A stretch of DNA of 64,000 nt from Gymnogyps californianus (lineage: Eukaryota; Chordata; Aves; Accipitriformes; Cathartidae). The stretch covers positions 13,626,437 through 13,690,436 of the forward strand of contig NC_059475.1 of assembly GCF_018139145.2 (NCBI RefSeq). Reading direction: 5' to 3'. Shown piece after piece: positions 47,701 to 60,440 of the stretch. Position numbers and translations under genes: made by a program. Below the pieces are notes generated by a model. The model did not search any database, was not told the origin of the DNA, and saw only the letters and a list, made by a program, of their open reading frames with translations. Position 1 is the first letter of the stretch, and every line of letters starts with the position of its first letter.

Positions 47701-50700
47701 GAGGGCAGAGCATAACATATGGCAAGGGGATGTGTGTGTGTTGATGTCTTCCTGAAAGGGTCTGAAGAATAACCTGCCTTTTGAAGCTCAGTCTGTTCCC
47801 AAGGTCTTCTTGGGACAAGATGTCATCATGCAGTTACTAGATCGGACCACAGGGCTATATGTCATATTCTTGCTCTTGAAAAATTGTACATTCATCTTAA
47901 AAAGCAAAGATGATACTTCTTTTTCCTTTCTTCTATAGTATTAAACATTCATAGGTGAGGTACACTGTCCCCAATGTTTGTTCTCCCACATCAATATGAG
48001 GAAATACTTTGTATATATTTCCTCCTTGAGTAATTTCTTAATTCATGAGGCCCCAAAAACATCAACTGTTAACAACTTCAGGGAAAGTTTCACTGTCTCT
48101 TTTATGTATGGGTTGATAATAAATCCTTAAACTGTTCCATGGATGTTGATGCCATATGTTGCAGGACCAATCCTTCAGTGCACCCATTTTTTGTATTGTA
48201 ACCTTCCAATTTTGGTGCGTATATCAGGCTACTGCCATTTTGTCTTTTGATACAGATTGAGGGTGTTACCAAAAAAATTTGTTCTGCATCATTTCCATAA
48301 AGAATTCTTTGTTTTCATGAATTCTCTGTTTTCAAAGACAAGCAGAAGAGTACTTATTTTGTTGAGCGGAACCTTAGCAAAGGGTGAGTGCCAGAAGGCA
48401 ACTGGTGTCCTGCTTTTTCCAACAGCAGCTCTCTCTTTGTCTCTCAATGCTGCATATGTGTGTGTGCACGCGTGCTAAGAGAGGTTATTCTCGTTTTGGC
48501 CTGAAGAGATCAGAATTTTCTTTTGTGCATCCTCCTCCCAGGATTATGTGTTGGTGCCAGCAATGTGGTAAGTAGGTAACATCTTGACATGCAGCATCAG
48601 ATTTTAGAGACTAATAGCAGCAACTTCCCAAGCAATAGCAAGGTTAGTTTGACTGAAGTTTGTTCTAACTCTCGTTTTCCATAAAAATCTCATTCATAAC
48701 CTTTTTGAGCAATTGCCTGTGAGATGGTGGGTAACTGCCTGCTTTGTTGCATTCTGCCAAAGACCAGCACAAAGTGTCTCTGTTGTTCTTTGAATGTAGC
48801 TCTGCAGAACGAAGGAGTCCAACCTTCTGCAATGACTCTCCACAAGAAAAAGCTACACAACCATATGTAAAACAGGAAATTCCTGCCATAGAGACATTAA
48901 ATATATTAATAATTCTTACAGATTAACTTTAAGATGAAATATCAGTTAAATGGTTACTATTTCACAGTAAAAATGAATTATTTCAGGAAAATGTGACAAA
49001 GCATGGGGGCAACTGATAGTGCTGTTGCCCTTTTTTCTGGCACAGGAAAGCTGGAGTGTAGAGTATGTCAGGTTGTGTCTTTTCCACACACGTAAAAAGA
49101 GTGTGTGACAAGTTTGTTTGCAGAATTAAGTTCAACTGTCAGCATAGCAGTGGCACTTCTGGGTATCTTCATACAGATGAACATAGTGACAGTGTATTAC
49201 GCTAATTTAAATTGTAAGAATAAATTATTTTCCTATAAATACCGCATCAAATGATACATTTAGACACCACTTGGCAGTATTTTAAAGCTCTGAATAAGTG
49301 GCAGTCCACATCGCAGTTTCTTTTAAGCACCCATTTTAGTATGTCAGAATAAGTTTTCTGGCTAATATAAAATTATTTGTATTTCACATTCTTAATTGAT
49401 GCTTTTAATTACTCTTCATATACTTTAGTAGTTTTTGTATAGGAAACTGCTTTCTGTGCAGTAAGCCGAATCTCCAATCTGCAGCAAAACTTGCTTGAGT
49501 CAGGTTTTTGCCAGGCTCTGTGTACCAGCCCCAAATACTAAATTATGTTGGCACTCTTGCAGTAATCAAGGGAATAATTGTGAAGGCAAAGTTTGTTGTA
49601 AGAAAACCAAATTAGGAGGGGAAAACAACATCGCTTAAGAGAAATATTTAGTATGAACTAATCTTTTTGGTCTTTGTCCTCCTACAGTAATGACTGTTTA
49701 ACCATGTAGTATAATTATTTAAAACATACTGTAGTTTATCCTGTGTAGATTAGACTCCTGCTTTATTAGAACACTAAAAGGCCAGTCTTCAAAGAATAAG
49801 CAAATTAAAGTTCTGTCTTGCTGTTTACAATGCTGGGGTTAGATCACTGATACCTACCAGCTTTAATGCGAAGCAGCCATAAACCCCATTTAGTTAGTTA
49901 AACAGGTAATGGCTATTTAAATCAACAGGGGTCTTTTCACTGCCTCTCATAGTCACTCATCAGGCTATTGCAAAGTCCAGTATCTCCCCTGTTCCAGCTC
50001 ATGTTAGTCACTAACAACCCCCCCGGTCTTCAGCAGGAACAGGGCTGGTCCTCCTGAAGCATTGCAGTATTGGGTGGGTGTCCTGTCATTTTTTCTGAAA
50101 TTGCACTTCCAGTGGGAGTTCAGGTTGCTTTATACCTTCTGCACAGAGATTAGGCTAAAACTACTCTCCAGAAACAGTAAAATAGAGGGCTGATAGCATT
50201 TGAGTGCTGTGGAGGGGCTCGACTGGCTGGAACCCGAGGGTATTTGTATGAGTGACTTACCCTTTGTTTCTGCTTTCTCCACAAAGGTTCCCCACACCTC
50301 CTTTTCTCTGGCATATCATAGGGTCTTCCTCCCTCTCCCTCCTGTTACCTCTCTGCTCCATGACAAACAGATTCAACACACCTATTTAAGGGAGAACAAG
50401 GTTTTTTAAAGTGTGTTCTTCCAACACAGCTAGGACTAACCTTAGCTCCTGCTGGTATCAGTGAGTGTAAAAATCCCACCCCAGACTGCTAAACATGTGA
50501 GGCCCTTTGGGCTGTCTCACATGGCATTTCTGCCAACCACAGGAGTCAATCCGAGCTGGGAGGTGTTGGTGCGCTTTGCAGTGGTCAACCTTTTGTGATT
50601 TTATCCCAGGGCCTGTGATGGAGATTGGGGAAGGGTTCTACAGCTCCAGGTCTTGGAAACAAGAGATTTCACAAAAGCCTTTGCTTGAGTGTGTAAATAA

Positions 50701-52136
50701 ATAAAAGTGCCCAAGGAGCTCAAAAGACAGAAAATAAAGGAAGAAAACTGTTGGTTTATTGTTATTTTTAAATATAATAATTTAAAAGGCAATTTCATGT
50801 CTTTTGTGGAATCTTGAGTGGCTATTTTGGACCGTGTGTGGTTGGTAATGCTCCGTTTTGGAAAATCCACAAGTATTTAGATGATTGTGTGGATTCATTT
50901 CAGCTATTTTGGGAAAAAAAACCTGCCTGCTCAGGCTTTTTCACAATATTGGTATTACCTCTTAGTCTTGGCCAGGCCAAATATACAATGAAAATGGCCT
51001 TTGTTTCTGTATTGCAATGCTTAAGCTTCCTGTCCAATCCAAAGAAGTACGGGAAAATAAACAAACAAAAAAGGGATCAAATTTAAATGCACAGCATGCT
51101 TGCAGCTTTGGGTCTGTTTTCTCTGTGTTGCACTTTTAAATGTAAAAAGCATGCTTCCCGCCCAGATGGGGGGTATAGCCAAGAGTGGAACCAATATGGG
51201 GATACTCTGCTTTCTATCTCTTGCACAGATTTTATTGCATGTTTGTTCTTTCCTTGTTGTTTTCTTTAGTCTAAAATAAAGATAAACTAGACAGAAAGCA
51301 AAGTGGCCAGGCGCCACTGCACAATTATAATTAATTCACTGTTAATGTTTCAGACATTGTTACAGCATACATTGGAATTGCTGGGGCGGGGTGAGATTAG
51401 TTTGAGCTATTCATGTACATACTACAGGAGAGTCACATTAAATACCCACTCTAATTAACGTTTTCAAAATGAGCACCAAAGGGAATAGTATGACTTACCA
51501 CTTACAGAAAAGTTGGTTTGTACTTCTGCTTCGCAAGTTCACGCTGTGTTCTCACCTCGAAAGGTGGGGATTTGAGCACATATCGTGCCATGACCTCAGA
51601 GTACAAATGTGCACTGCTTGTTCCTAAACACTGCTTCACCAGATTATACCATCAGCTTGGAAAGAAGGATGCCACTAAGGTAAGACTCAAATCTGAATAT
51701 CTGCAGACTTAGCAAAATTCATGATCCGATCTGGTCTGCAGAAGCTGCGGAAGTCGAAGGCTTCATTTTGTCAACAGCAAAAGTGTTCAAGAACCCAAAA
51801 GACCAAGGTCTGCAGTGTTTTAAGCAAAACTGTAGAAAGGAAAGCTGGTCTCTGCCCAAAGCTTGGAAATAGCCAGGATATATTAAATCCAAGAGCACTT
51901 AATGTAAAGAAGAGGTCTCAGCCTATAGACTATTTTAACAGCTAGAGGAATGAAGTAGTTTTTGTACCTCCAAAAATATCTCTGTTAATCATTTTTCTGC
52001 TGCCAGTGTTTCCTGTGGGAGAGGAAAGCCATGCAAATTGTGTTCAGATATGTAATGATAGGTGCTATTTATTAAAAACCTTCTTAATTTTAACTAAGTG
52101 TTCCTGTGAGGATTGAGTCAGGTTTTTCAGTCTGAG
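44729..52136. other. Gene-free DNA
   Basis: No gene or repeat is supported over 7.4 kb. A minus-strand donor-like site (CAG/GTGAGTT at 47377) with a possible 66-base exon behind it is open in all three frames and so carries no coding evidence. Frames around 51518-51945 have no recognisable content. Confidence 0.5.
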
Positions 52137-52198
52137 TCTCCAATACTATATATTTGGGCTGTGTGTCTCTCCAATACTATGTATTTAAGCTGTGTGTC
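52137..52198 (+). repeat. 31-bp tandem duplication
   Basis: Two adjacent 31-base units start TCTCCAATACTAT and end GCTGTGTGTC. Unit 1 is 52137-52167 and unit 2 is 52168-52198, with three differences in the middle. This is a local duplication, probably by replication slippage. Confidence 0.9.
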
Positions 52199-54458
52199 TG
52201 AGGTGTAAAATAGCCCTTTGTATGTTCAGTCTGAAGCCAGCTGAAAGTGTGCCTCTGCTGGCTAGGTTTATCAGCCAGATACTGAGCTTCTTACTGAGAA
52301 AGAAGTGATCAGTGTGTAACTGAAACTCCTTTAAGCTGAGTTTTTAGGAGAATTTATAACGTGCAAAAATGTTCTCATCACAAATCCTTTTTTGTCTTTT
52401 CTTATAATCACCTTTAGGGAATGACCTGACCACCATCAGTAAAAGGAAGAAGATTTGGGTTTTAAAGCCAAGCAGAGGTTCATGCGTTTTAGCAGTTTCG
52501 GGGGTGGGGTAGGGGGGATTGCCATTAAATATATTTCATACTATGTCATCATTTATGCGAGGTGACAAAATGCACATTAAATTTCTGGTGAAACCTGGTC
52601 TGCTGTAGACCACTATTAGAGTACTTATTAGTACTACATTTTTCATCATGGATGTAACCTGAATATCCTAATTTATGACCATCTGGTCTCCAGACAAGAA
52701 CAGCCCATATGATCAAACTGCAGCTTCCCTAGATCGGCTAATACATCCATGCTGTGACTTAAAGAAGATGACACAGAAGTACTCTGTAAAAAGCCTTGAA
52801 CACCTCTAAGGGAACTTTCGGAAGAGGGGGGTACCCTTACAGAACTCCTTGCACAATGCACCCAGCAGGGCTAGTCATTGTATCTGTTTATTCATTGGTG
52901 TTTGTTAATGGTAACTTTCATTTCATTTAGGATTTGATTTGTTTACGAACTAATAAATATGATTTATAAAAAATGCCTGTGGTTCACTAATTACTGCACA
53001 TATGGCGTTTTCATTTTGTAAAACTGGCATTTGCTTTCTATTATGATTATGTCTCCGTTCACCAGTGCTAATTAGTTTGATTAGACAGATAACTTTAACC
53101 ATTATTAGGACTAGACTAGGGGAACTTTGCATGCAGGGGAATGCAGGGAAGAAGGGTACATCACCAGTGAAGACAGGTCAGCAGCGCAGAGTTTGTTCCT
53201 CATTAAATATTTTAAAATTACTTTTTGTTTTGTTTTCCACGTAGAAGAACTGAGAAGCATTCACATTTAGCTACTTACAAAAATCCAATTAAACACAGTT
53301 GTTTAGCATGAATTTGTTAATCAGAGTTAATCTTTCCAATGAATGCATAATTTGGAATCTGTGTCTAAAATGTTCATTTAAGGATAAGCATATTACAGAC
53401 AAATAAAATAAAAAATAAAATGAGATTCTCTTCCTTGGAAATGACTCTTAATATGGAGAAATATTGACTGTTTTGTGTTGATTGTCCTGCATGCTGAGGG
53501 ACAGAAGTGAAATTGGATAAAGACTAAGAAATGCCACATGAAAACCAATGCCACCTGGGGTGAGCTGTGTTTTTCCCAAGAGTCTCTGAAAATTGTTGAA
53601 TAGTATCATCTGAAACTCTTCAGAAAGAAAATAAAAAGAAAGAAAAACTCCTATTTATTATCCATTTTAGGATAAAAATAGTTATCCAAGGCAGCAGAAG
53701 TTTGATATTATTTTATTTCTTCAAATGGATTCTCTATCCTAAAAGAGAAGCACTTTTTCTTTACCAATAGCTTAGAAATTACCTTAGTGCACTAAGAAAG
53801 TAGGATGTGAAATACCTGGGTTCAGGCAGTAAGGCACACAATTTGTGATCCTTTGGAAACAGCCACTGAACAGCGTCAGACTTCATTTCATCCTTTCCCT
53901 CAGAAAGGAGACTAACTGATGCTCAAATTAAGTAACTGTGGATACTTTTTTCATTAAGATGGCCTCTCATTTGACTTTGGATATCACCCTATATTCATCT
54001 AGTTTGTATGTAATTAATTGGTTAGGTCCGAGAGGCAAAATGGTGCCCTGTTATGGATGCATAGTCCTATTGCAGGCTACTGGGTCTCTACTCACTGTGT
54101 TAATGTGGCAATGTCATTTGTGAGTGGCCCTTTTATTTTTTGTCTTTCTCCATTTTCAAAGCAATTTATAAGGGAACAGAGAAGTTCTTTCCTGTCTAAA
54201 AAGAATTGTGGGAATATTGAAAAAGACATAAAACTGCTATTGAAGGGTGAACACATAGAGAAGCAGTAAACTAGATTGTTGCAGTATTTACTCTCTCCTT
54301 GGCTCTTCTGGAGGATACCTCCTGCCACCAAGAAAACCCCAGACAATTTAAATGTCAGAGTCTCAGATTTCAACATGCATCATTATTGTTGGAAGCATTT
54401 GCTCCAGGAAAAGTTTCAAAATTGCCATTTCTGTATCTTAGAAGAATGTGAACAGGAT
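52199..54458. other. Gene-free AT-rich DNA
   Basis: Only short frames. The stretch around 53160-53420 is AT-rich and repeat-free apart from a short AAATAAAATAAAAAATAAAA run at about 53400, and could include conserved sequence. A G-rich piece lies at about 52499-52518. Confidence 0.5.
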
Positions 54459-54543
54459 GGCCAGATTCTGAGATGGTATAAATTGGCAGAGGTTCCTTAT
54501 TTCAATGCAGTTATCCTGTTTTACACCAACTGAAAATCTGGCC
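54459..54543. repeat. Ancient palindromic foldback element
   Basis: The 85-base unit starts GGCCAGATTCTGAGATGGTATAAA and ends TTTTACACCAACTGAAAATCTGGCC. Its outer arms are inverted repeats: GGCCAGATTCTGAGATGGTA on the left against GGCCAGATTTTCAGTTGGTG on the reverse of the right. The centre (CAATGCAG) is where other copies carry 'gaagtcaatgga'. I recognise this as a short foldback repeat common in turtles and crocodilians and present as old copies in birds. It resembles a small non-autonomous transposon with terminal inverted repeats and encodes nothing. As RNA it would fold into a long hairpin and could be mistaken for a microRNA precursor. Confidence 0.75.
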
Positions 54544-55310
54544 CTCGAGAATGAATATTTATGCCATGCCAGAGAGGTTTAAAAACCCTTTTTTTAAATG
54601 AGAATGAATAAAGAAAGGGCTGAGATATGGTCTATGCTGATGAACACAAAGCCAAATATGACCTCCTCTTGACCTTTTATGCATTTAAGTTGAAAAAGGC
54701 CATTCTGATACATTCCACTGGAGCTTAAAATGCCTATATTTCAATTCCAAAGGTCAAGCTCTCTTCTCAGTATACTGTATGACCTAGCCGTTGTCTGTTG
54801 CCCATTGATGTTGCCTGACTATGCTTCTTATATCCCATTGACTGTTTACTGTTTTTCTGGCTAATGTAAGTGAAAGAGATAATTGAAATGATTTTAAGCT
54901 ATGTGTCAGTTCTGATTCTGATTATGTCTCCTGTGCTTAGTGCAGCTTTAGTGGCTCCAAACTCATTAAGTCTCCAGGAAATTTTAGATTACTGTGTTAA
55001 CTATATCTTAATTCATATATTTATCTTAAATTCCATTGAAGCCTTTTTGAAGTTTTCTTTTATCGCTGTATCTATCTCTAATATCACTGAATTAAATAAT
55101 TTTTCTTCAACCCTTCTGCTTTTTTTACCTTTTGAGGGTTTTGGATACTTTTTTTTTTGAAAAGCCCAAAGTCAAAGGGAACTATTTCCAGGAAATAATG
55201 CTTCATGCATGTTTAAAAGCAAATAGCCACATCTTCAGTGGATGTAAGCACAGTCCCACTGGAATGAAGGGACAGGAACTGGCACTTTTTCAAATCCGCC
55301 TGAAACTTTG
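54544..55310. other. Gene-free DNA
   Basis: Two open frames (54870-55160 and 55132-55425) overlap here without any recognisable domain. The first is hydrophobic because the DNA is T-rich. Confidence 0.5.
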
Positions 55311-55351
55311 CATCAGTGGAGCTATGTCTATTTACACCACTGACAGTCTGG
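55311..55351 (+). repeat. Right half of an ancient palindromic element
   Basis: CATCAGTGGAGCTATGTCTA then TTTACACCACTGACAGTCTGG matches the right arm of the family at 54459 ('..tggagctatgccgatttacaccagctgaggatctgg'). The left arm may survive faintly in the preceding 40 bases. Confidence 0.55.
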
Positions 55352-56818
55352 TTGAAAATAAAAAGGTGGTCAGATTGTTTTTGTGGTTAATGGGCAGAAG
55401 TCTGCCTACCTTCCTCTGGACTTGAAACAGCCACTATACTGGGTGGTTCCCAAAAAAGGGAATAAATGCAGTCCCCTCAAACAGGCTGACAGACCTTGAG
55501 TATAATTTCTCTAGATAGAATCACAAAGTAATCATCGTCTCTAATAATCTCTCCAATTACTTTATGGAATAATAATTTATAATAAAATCTGTTTTAGCAG
55601 ACCGTCTATTTTTACCCTCTCCTCTTGAAGATGAAGTCAAACATATAGGAACTGCAGAACATTTTCACAAAGCTGGGGGAATGCTCCTACATGATAACAT
55701 AACCAATCACAAGGATCTTTTTACAGATATATTGTCATTTCTGTTGATTAACACAGCTTAGTGAATCACTGGTGATGAATAATTTACTAAGGGCCATGAC
55801 CCGACACCCTGTTCCTGTTGAGATGTGCCTTACATCACAGTCCTCAACAAACCTGGACCAGATGTTCTTGTCCCACCCCTTGGCCGCGTTTAGGTTTCCC
55901 TCCAGTGATCAAATGAGAGGGAACCCAGCCTGACTGGAAAGATAAGACACAGACTCCTTCCAGTGTGAGGAGAATTGATAAGGAGCAGATCGATACATGA
56001 TCCTCTTCAGTGGGCAGTAAGGCCCACAGTCTTAACAGTGGGACATCCCCTCCTTTTCTCCTTCTGCTAAATTGCAAAATTTCTATAGTGGAAGGAGCGT
56101 AACACTGTAATTAGGTGGTAGAAACCAAACAGAAACATATATTTAAAAAAAAAAAAAGTATTGAACAAAGGCAAAGCAGTGTATTTTTCTCTAATTTCAT
56201 CCTTGGAAGGGGCACCTGGTTTTAGTGACAATTTCAACAAAGTGGTGTACATATCCAGGATACCAATTCCAGTCTGAATTAGTAATATCTGGCAAAATTA
56301 AGAGCAACTGGAATCACTGGGAAGCATCAGGCAGCATTAAGAGTTGGCAATGCTCCCAACTGCAATTATTACAAATGCCTAATAGGCTCCTGACCATGGA
56401 AAACCACTTGGACAAGCACAGCTACACACAACAGCTCATGTAAATAGGTGGAATTCTGTTAAAACCAGTATAGCTGCAATTACTTACACCATCAGAGCGC
56501 TTGGACCTGTCTTTAGTACTTTTCTCTGTTTCAGATATTTGTTCAGCTATGAGATATAAACTGACTCGCCTTACATTTGTACCTGCCAAGTAGGATTGAA
56601 AAGACTATTTGTAATCACGATTGATCCCCAGAACTCAGAGAGTAAATACCACTGAGTCAATTGTATGTCCGGCTCTTGATGTCTCCATTGCTATACTTTC
56701 TCTTGAAGGATGCACCTGTTGGTTACTCTCTGCCTAGCCTCTGGAGCTCCAGAAGTCCCTGGTGGCAGCAAGCAGCCTGAACTGGCTTCCTGAGAACTTT
56801 CCATCTATTTTATTTCAG
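55352..56818. other. Gene-free DNA
   Basis: No gene is supported. Around 56465-56510, TATAGCTGCAATTACTTACACC may be another decayed palindromic arm, too weak to list as a repeat. Confidence 0.45.
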
Positions 56819-56900
56819 ATACTTCCCAGATACCTTGGACTCTCCTGCTAGGACTGTGACTCGACCTGCTTCAGCTTTACTGAAAGGGATAGAAGACAAT
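56819..56900 (+). other. Candidate exon with splice acceptor and donor
   Basis: CCATCTATTTTATTTCAG ends at 56818 and is a good acceptor; AGACAAT/GTAAGTGC gives a strong donor at 56901. The 82 enclosed bases are open in one frame (27 codons after one leading base), with a peptide that includes FPDTLDSPARTVTRPA and LLKGIEDN. The other two frames have stops. The peptide is unfamiliar to me. An open stretch this short is expected by chance about a quarter of the time, so the splice sites are the main evidence. A lncRNA exon is as likely as a coding exon. Confidence 0.3.
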
Positions 56901-59900
56901 GTAAGTGCTGATTATCTCTTTTCTTTGTGATGATGAGATGAATTTTGCTTGGTATTGTGGTAGAAACATCAGTATAAGCACCACTGAAAGCTTGGTGGGA
57001 AACAGATTAACTCTTTCTCTTACCATTGTTGCTCCCAGTGCAGCTATAGAAATCAGGTTAAACAATATGAAGGTTTATTTCCCACAACCGTCCCTGAACT
57101 CCTGTTCATTGTGAAAGAAAGAGATTTGATGATTGAGTTGATGGCATGAGTCAGGGAAGAAGTATTTCTTGTCCCTTGGACGAAGCAAGCTACTTTTCTG
57201 AACTTTTGTCTTGTCTGAAGGAAGCTACTATGTGTTTTAGTCATTGTTTAATTGAGGGGAGTTGTTTAACTTTTGTTATATTTTTCCCTTAAAAAGGCAA
57301 AAAACTCCTTGGATTTACTTGTTATTACTTTATAGCAGCAGCCATAGTGTGTGAGATGTTTCCCAATCAGAAAATAAATTTATGAAAGGGATTATGTGAT
57401 GTTCAGCCTGCAATACCCAGGCTGGACTCAGAGATCCAAGGCTTGTATTGAACACCAAAGTCCAGCCCTCACACCTACAGTTTTGAGAAAGAGGAGCTCA
57501 TAGGGCACTGGCAGGCAGTTGATTCTGATAATGCAAAAGGAGAAAAAATACTTTATGAAAGTAAGTAATTTCTCTGTAGGCAGCATGGCAAAAGTGGGGC
57601 AAACAAACTTGGTTTGTAAAGGTAAAAATACAGATAGGAATGTAGTTAAATCTGAATGTGAGGATGCAGCATCCTTCTTTCCTCTGAATGACCTGTAACA
57701 GGAAAGTAGATTATATTTGGGGGTTTAGCAAGTTTTTTGCTTGTCTGTTATACTCTCATCCTGTGTATTATTTTTCCTCTTCTACTTTGAAGTTATTTTC
57801 CAGGCGGTTTTGATTTTGCCCTTCAGAAATGGTGTTGTGTGCACTGAGTCATGGGCTTGTGTTTTTAGAAAGGTTGTCAGTCACAGCTATTCTCATGCAG
57901 CAATGATATGATTAGCTCTGTTTTTTACTGTAAAGTATTAATTTAACCAAAGTTTGAACACAGTGAAAAAAGAAGCATCAGCGGATGAACATGCCAGCTT
58001 AAAAGCAGAGATAGTGTGTTGTATGAATGGCTGCCTTCCTTTGGGATTGTGGGAAAGGATGGAAAAGAAAAGAAACCCCACGTGCGAGAGATCCTCAGGC
58101 ACTGACGTACATGGGAATATGTTAATAGCCCTTAGCCTAACCAGTGCCTGGGGAGGCTGTGAGCACAGGGCCCTCCACAGCCCAGTCATCTCAGAAATCT
58201 GGTCCTGGGATCCCCAGCCACACATGATGTGCCTGGGGTCTCCTCTGCAGGCTCATGCTTATGTCTGGTTTGGGGGGTCAGTAAGATGCCTGGTTTGTGG
58301 CTGTCTCCAGGGGCTTCTCCCACAAGCTGTCACATGCATACCTGCAGTGGTGAGGGCTGCCAAAAAACAGAGCAGAAGAGGTGGGACTGCCTGGGTCCCT
58401 AAGTGAGCCGCGATTGCCATATCTTGATGTGTATCAGTGCTGCCTTTTTCTTCCGCTCTCTCTCCTGTACCTGAAATTTGACTGGTAATCGACCAATATG
58501 AGCTGAAAAAGTGGTGTCGGCCTGAGCTGTGAATTGACCTGCTTTTGTCAGTTTGTCACAGTTTTATTGCTGCTTTAGCACAATGCGTGCAAGTTAAAGC
58601 CCAGCACTTCTGTCACCCAGAGAAAAGCCTGGCAGGCTGATGTCTTCAGGAACAGTTTCCAAGTGCAGAGAGGCCAAGGGTTCCTTTCTCCTCACCAGCT
58701 AGTGCAAACTTCACATTTTCTTTCTAGCCAAAGAACAACCTAAAGTGAAAACAACCTGCAGGTGTATTGCCTCGGTGTTTCTCCGTATCTCCAATACTGC
58801 CTGCAATTCATTTGCAATGGTGCTCAATAAGATTTCCTGAGAATAAGATAAAAATTGTGTCCTTTTCTAAAGGTGACCATATTAGGTTCATCTCTTTGTA
58901 AATGTTAAGTTTATTACAGGAACAATAGACTGGAATCTTTAAATCAAAGCATTTCAAATGTAGGAGACGAGGAATAAGAAAGAATTCCAAGGCCTTTTAT
59001 GAAAGACTCATCTTAAAAGCTAATTTAGCTTTCTGCACAGCAGCAAATATATCAGACAGTTCACCCAAAAGCTAGCTGAAAGAATGTGTGTTTATACCTC
59101 TTATTTATACTGAGATTTCAAAATAAACTTTTTGAACAAGCTGTGATATTTTATTTGGTTTCCTTAAGCTAAGAGTATTGCAATGTCAGACTCTGTTTTC
59201 TTAATTGATTATAACTTTGCCGTCCTTATATTGCAAAGCTTATGATGAATGAATAATATGTTGCCCAACACCTCTGCAGCTTGGCCCAAAATTTGGCTTA
59301 GAGTACCTTTTTCATATCTTTGTTTCTCACACAAATATCTTTGCTGTTGCTTCTGATAAACGAATAATTTCCAGCAGCTCAGGATGCTTGAAAATAGTCA
59401 TGATCCAGCCAGCATGTCTGAGTGACCCTACAAATAGAAAACATGGGAATGCAGCTCAGCATGCATAAGCAACCCTACAATAATAACTTAGTGTGTGCAG
59501 TCCAGCAGATGGTAACAGTCCTAGAACTAGATTGCTAAATAAGCTGTTGAGAGTGTCATGGAAGTAACAGATCTGAGTGACTTCAGAGTTTCCTTAGTTT
59601 TACATGTGCAAATCTTTTTTTTTTTATTGAGTAGATACCATTCCCTAGATTTGCAGACCTGTGTTATTTTTCATCAACAGCATCCAATCTGTTGCTAAAG
59701 TTGTTTTTCTGGAAGCTGTTCCTATCTCTCCAGCTCAGCTCCTAACTGTTACCCATGCCTAAGTCATCTTGCACCTCACTGCTTCTCCAGCTGTTTGGCT
59801 CAAATCGTGAAATCTGTTTGCAAGCAATAGCCTCAACCCCTGGGTATCCTGAACAAGCCCTAGAAGTTACCAGCTTTACTCTTGGAAAGGGGTAAAGCAA

Positions 59901-60119
59901 AGCTCAGAGTGTGAGAGACCCTAAAAATGATGAAAATGTTATTGTTATTTCAAAATGTTATTCCCATATGTTCAGGAAACAGAACGATGATCAGGTTATG
60001 TAATTGACTTTGCAAAAACACCTGCTTCAGTAGGTAGAGTAGGGTGGGAACAGGGGGAAAAAAGGCACTTAGGTTCAAAAAATAAGGCGACGTTCATTTG
60101 GTGGAAGGACTGACAAAAG
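56901..60119. other. Gene-free DNA
   Basis: The 150-codon plus frame at 57954-58406 is the longest here. Its Cys/Trp-rich peptide shows no domain, and I regard it as chance. No repeat was recognised. Confidence 0.5.
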
Positions 60120-60440
60120 AAATGGGAACTTCTGAAGGGAGGTGTGTTCCTGGGGTGGTGCGGTGCCGTGGGCCGTCGGGGCTGGGGTGGACACCTAGTG
60201 GCGGGCAGTGCTGGTTACAGGGGTTTGAGGACTAGCTGGGGAAAGCTCTTCCTTCCAGGCAGAGGCCGGATCCTCAGCCAAGGTAGATGTGCACAGCCTC
60301 ATCCACATCCTGATTTACAGCCCTGGGACCCGGCTGCAGCACACCCCCCCCGTCTTGTGCGGCCGTTCTTCAGGAGGGAGGGCAGAGGCTCATTCCAAGC
60401 AAGCTCAGGAAAGTGGCAAGGAAATATTCCAATTTGAACT
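60120..60440. other. GC-rich patch
   Basis: About 300 bases are distinctly richer in G, C and CpG than the flanks (for example GGTGCGGTGCCGTGGGCCGTC). The patch is too short and too CpG-poor overall to call a CpG-island promoter. It may be a GC-rich unique segment or the edge of something decayed. The 97-codon frame across it has no known domain. Confidence 0.4.

Noticed and set aside
52499..52520. Possible G-quadruplex (G5, G4 and G6 runs)
   Set aside because: Only three separate runs of three or more G, so a standard four-run quadruplex needs the last run to be split.
57954..58406. 150-codon plus-strand open frame
   Set aside because: No recognisable domain, odd Cys/Trp/His content, no splice or promoter context; consistent with chance in 64 kb.
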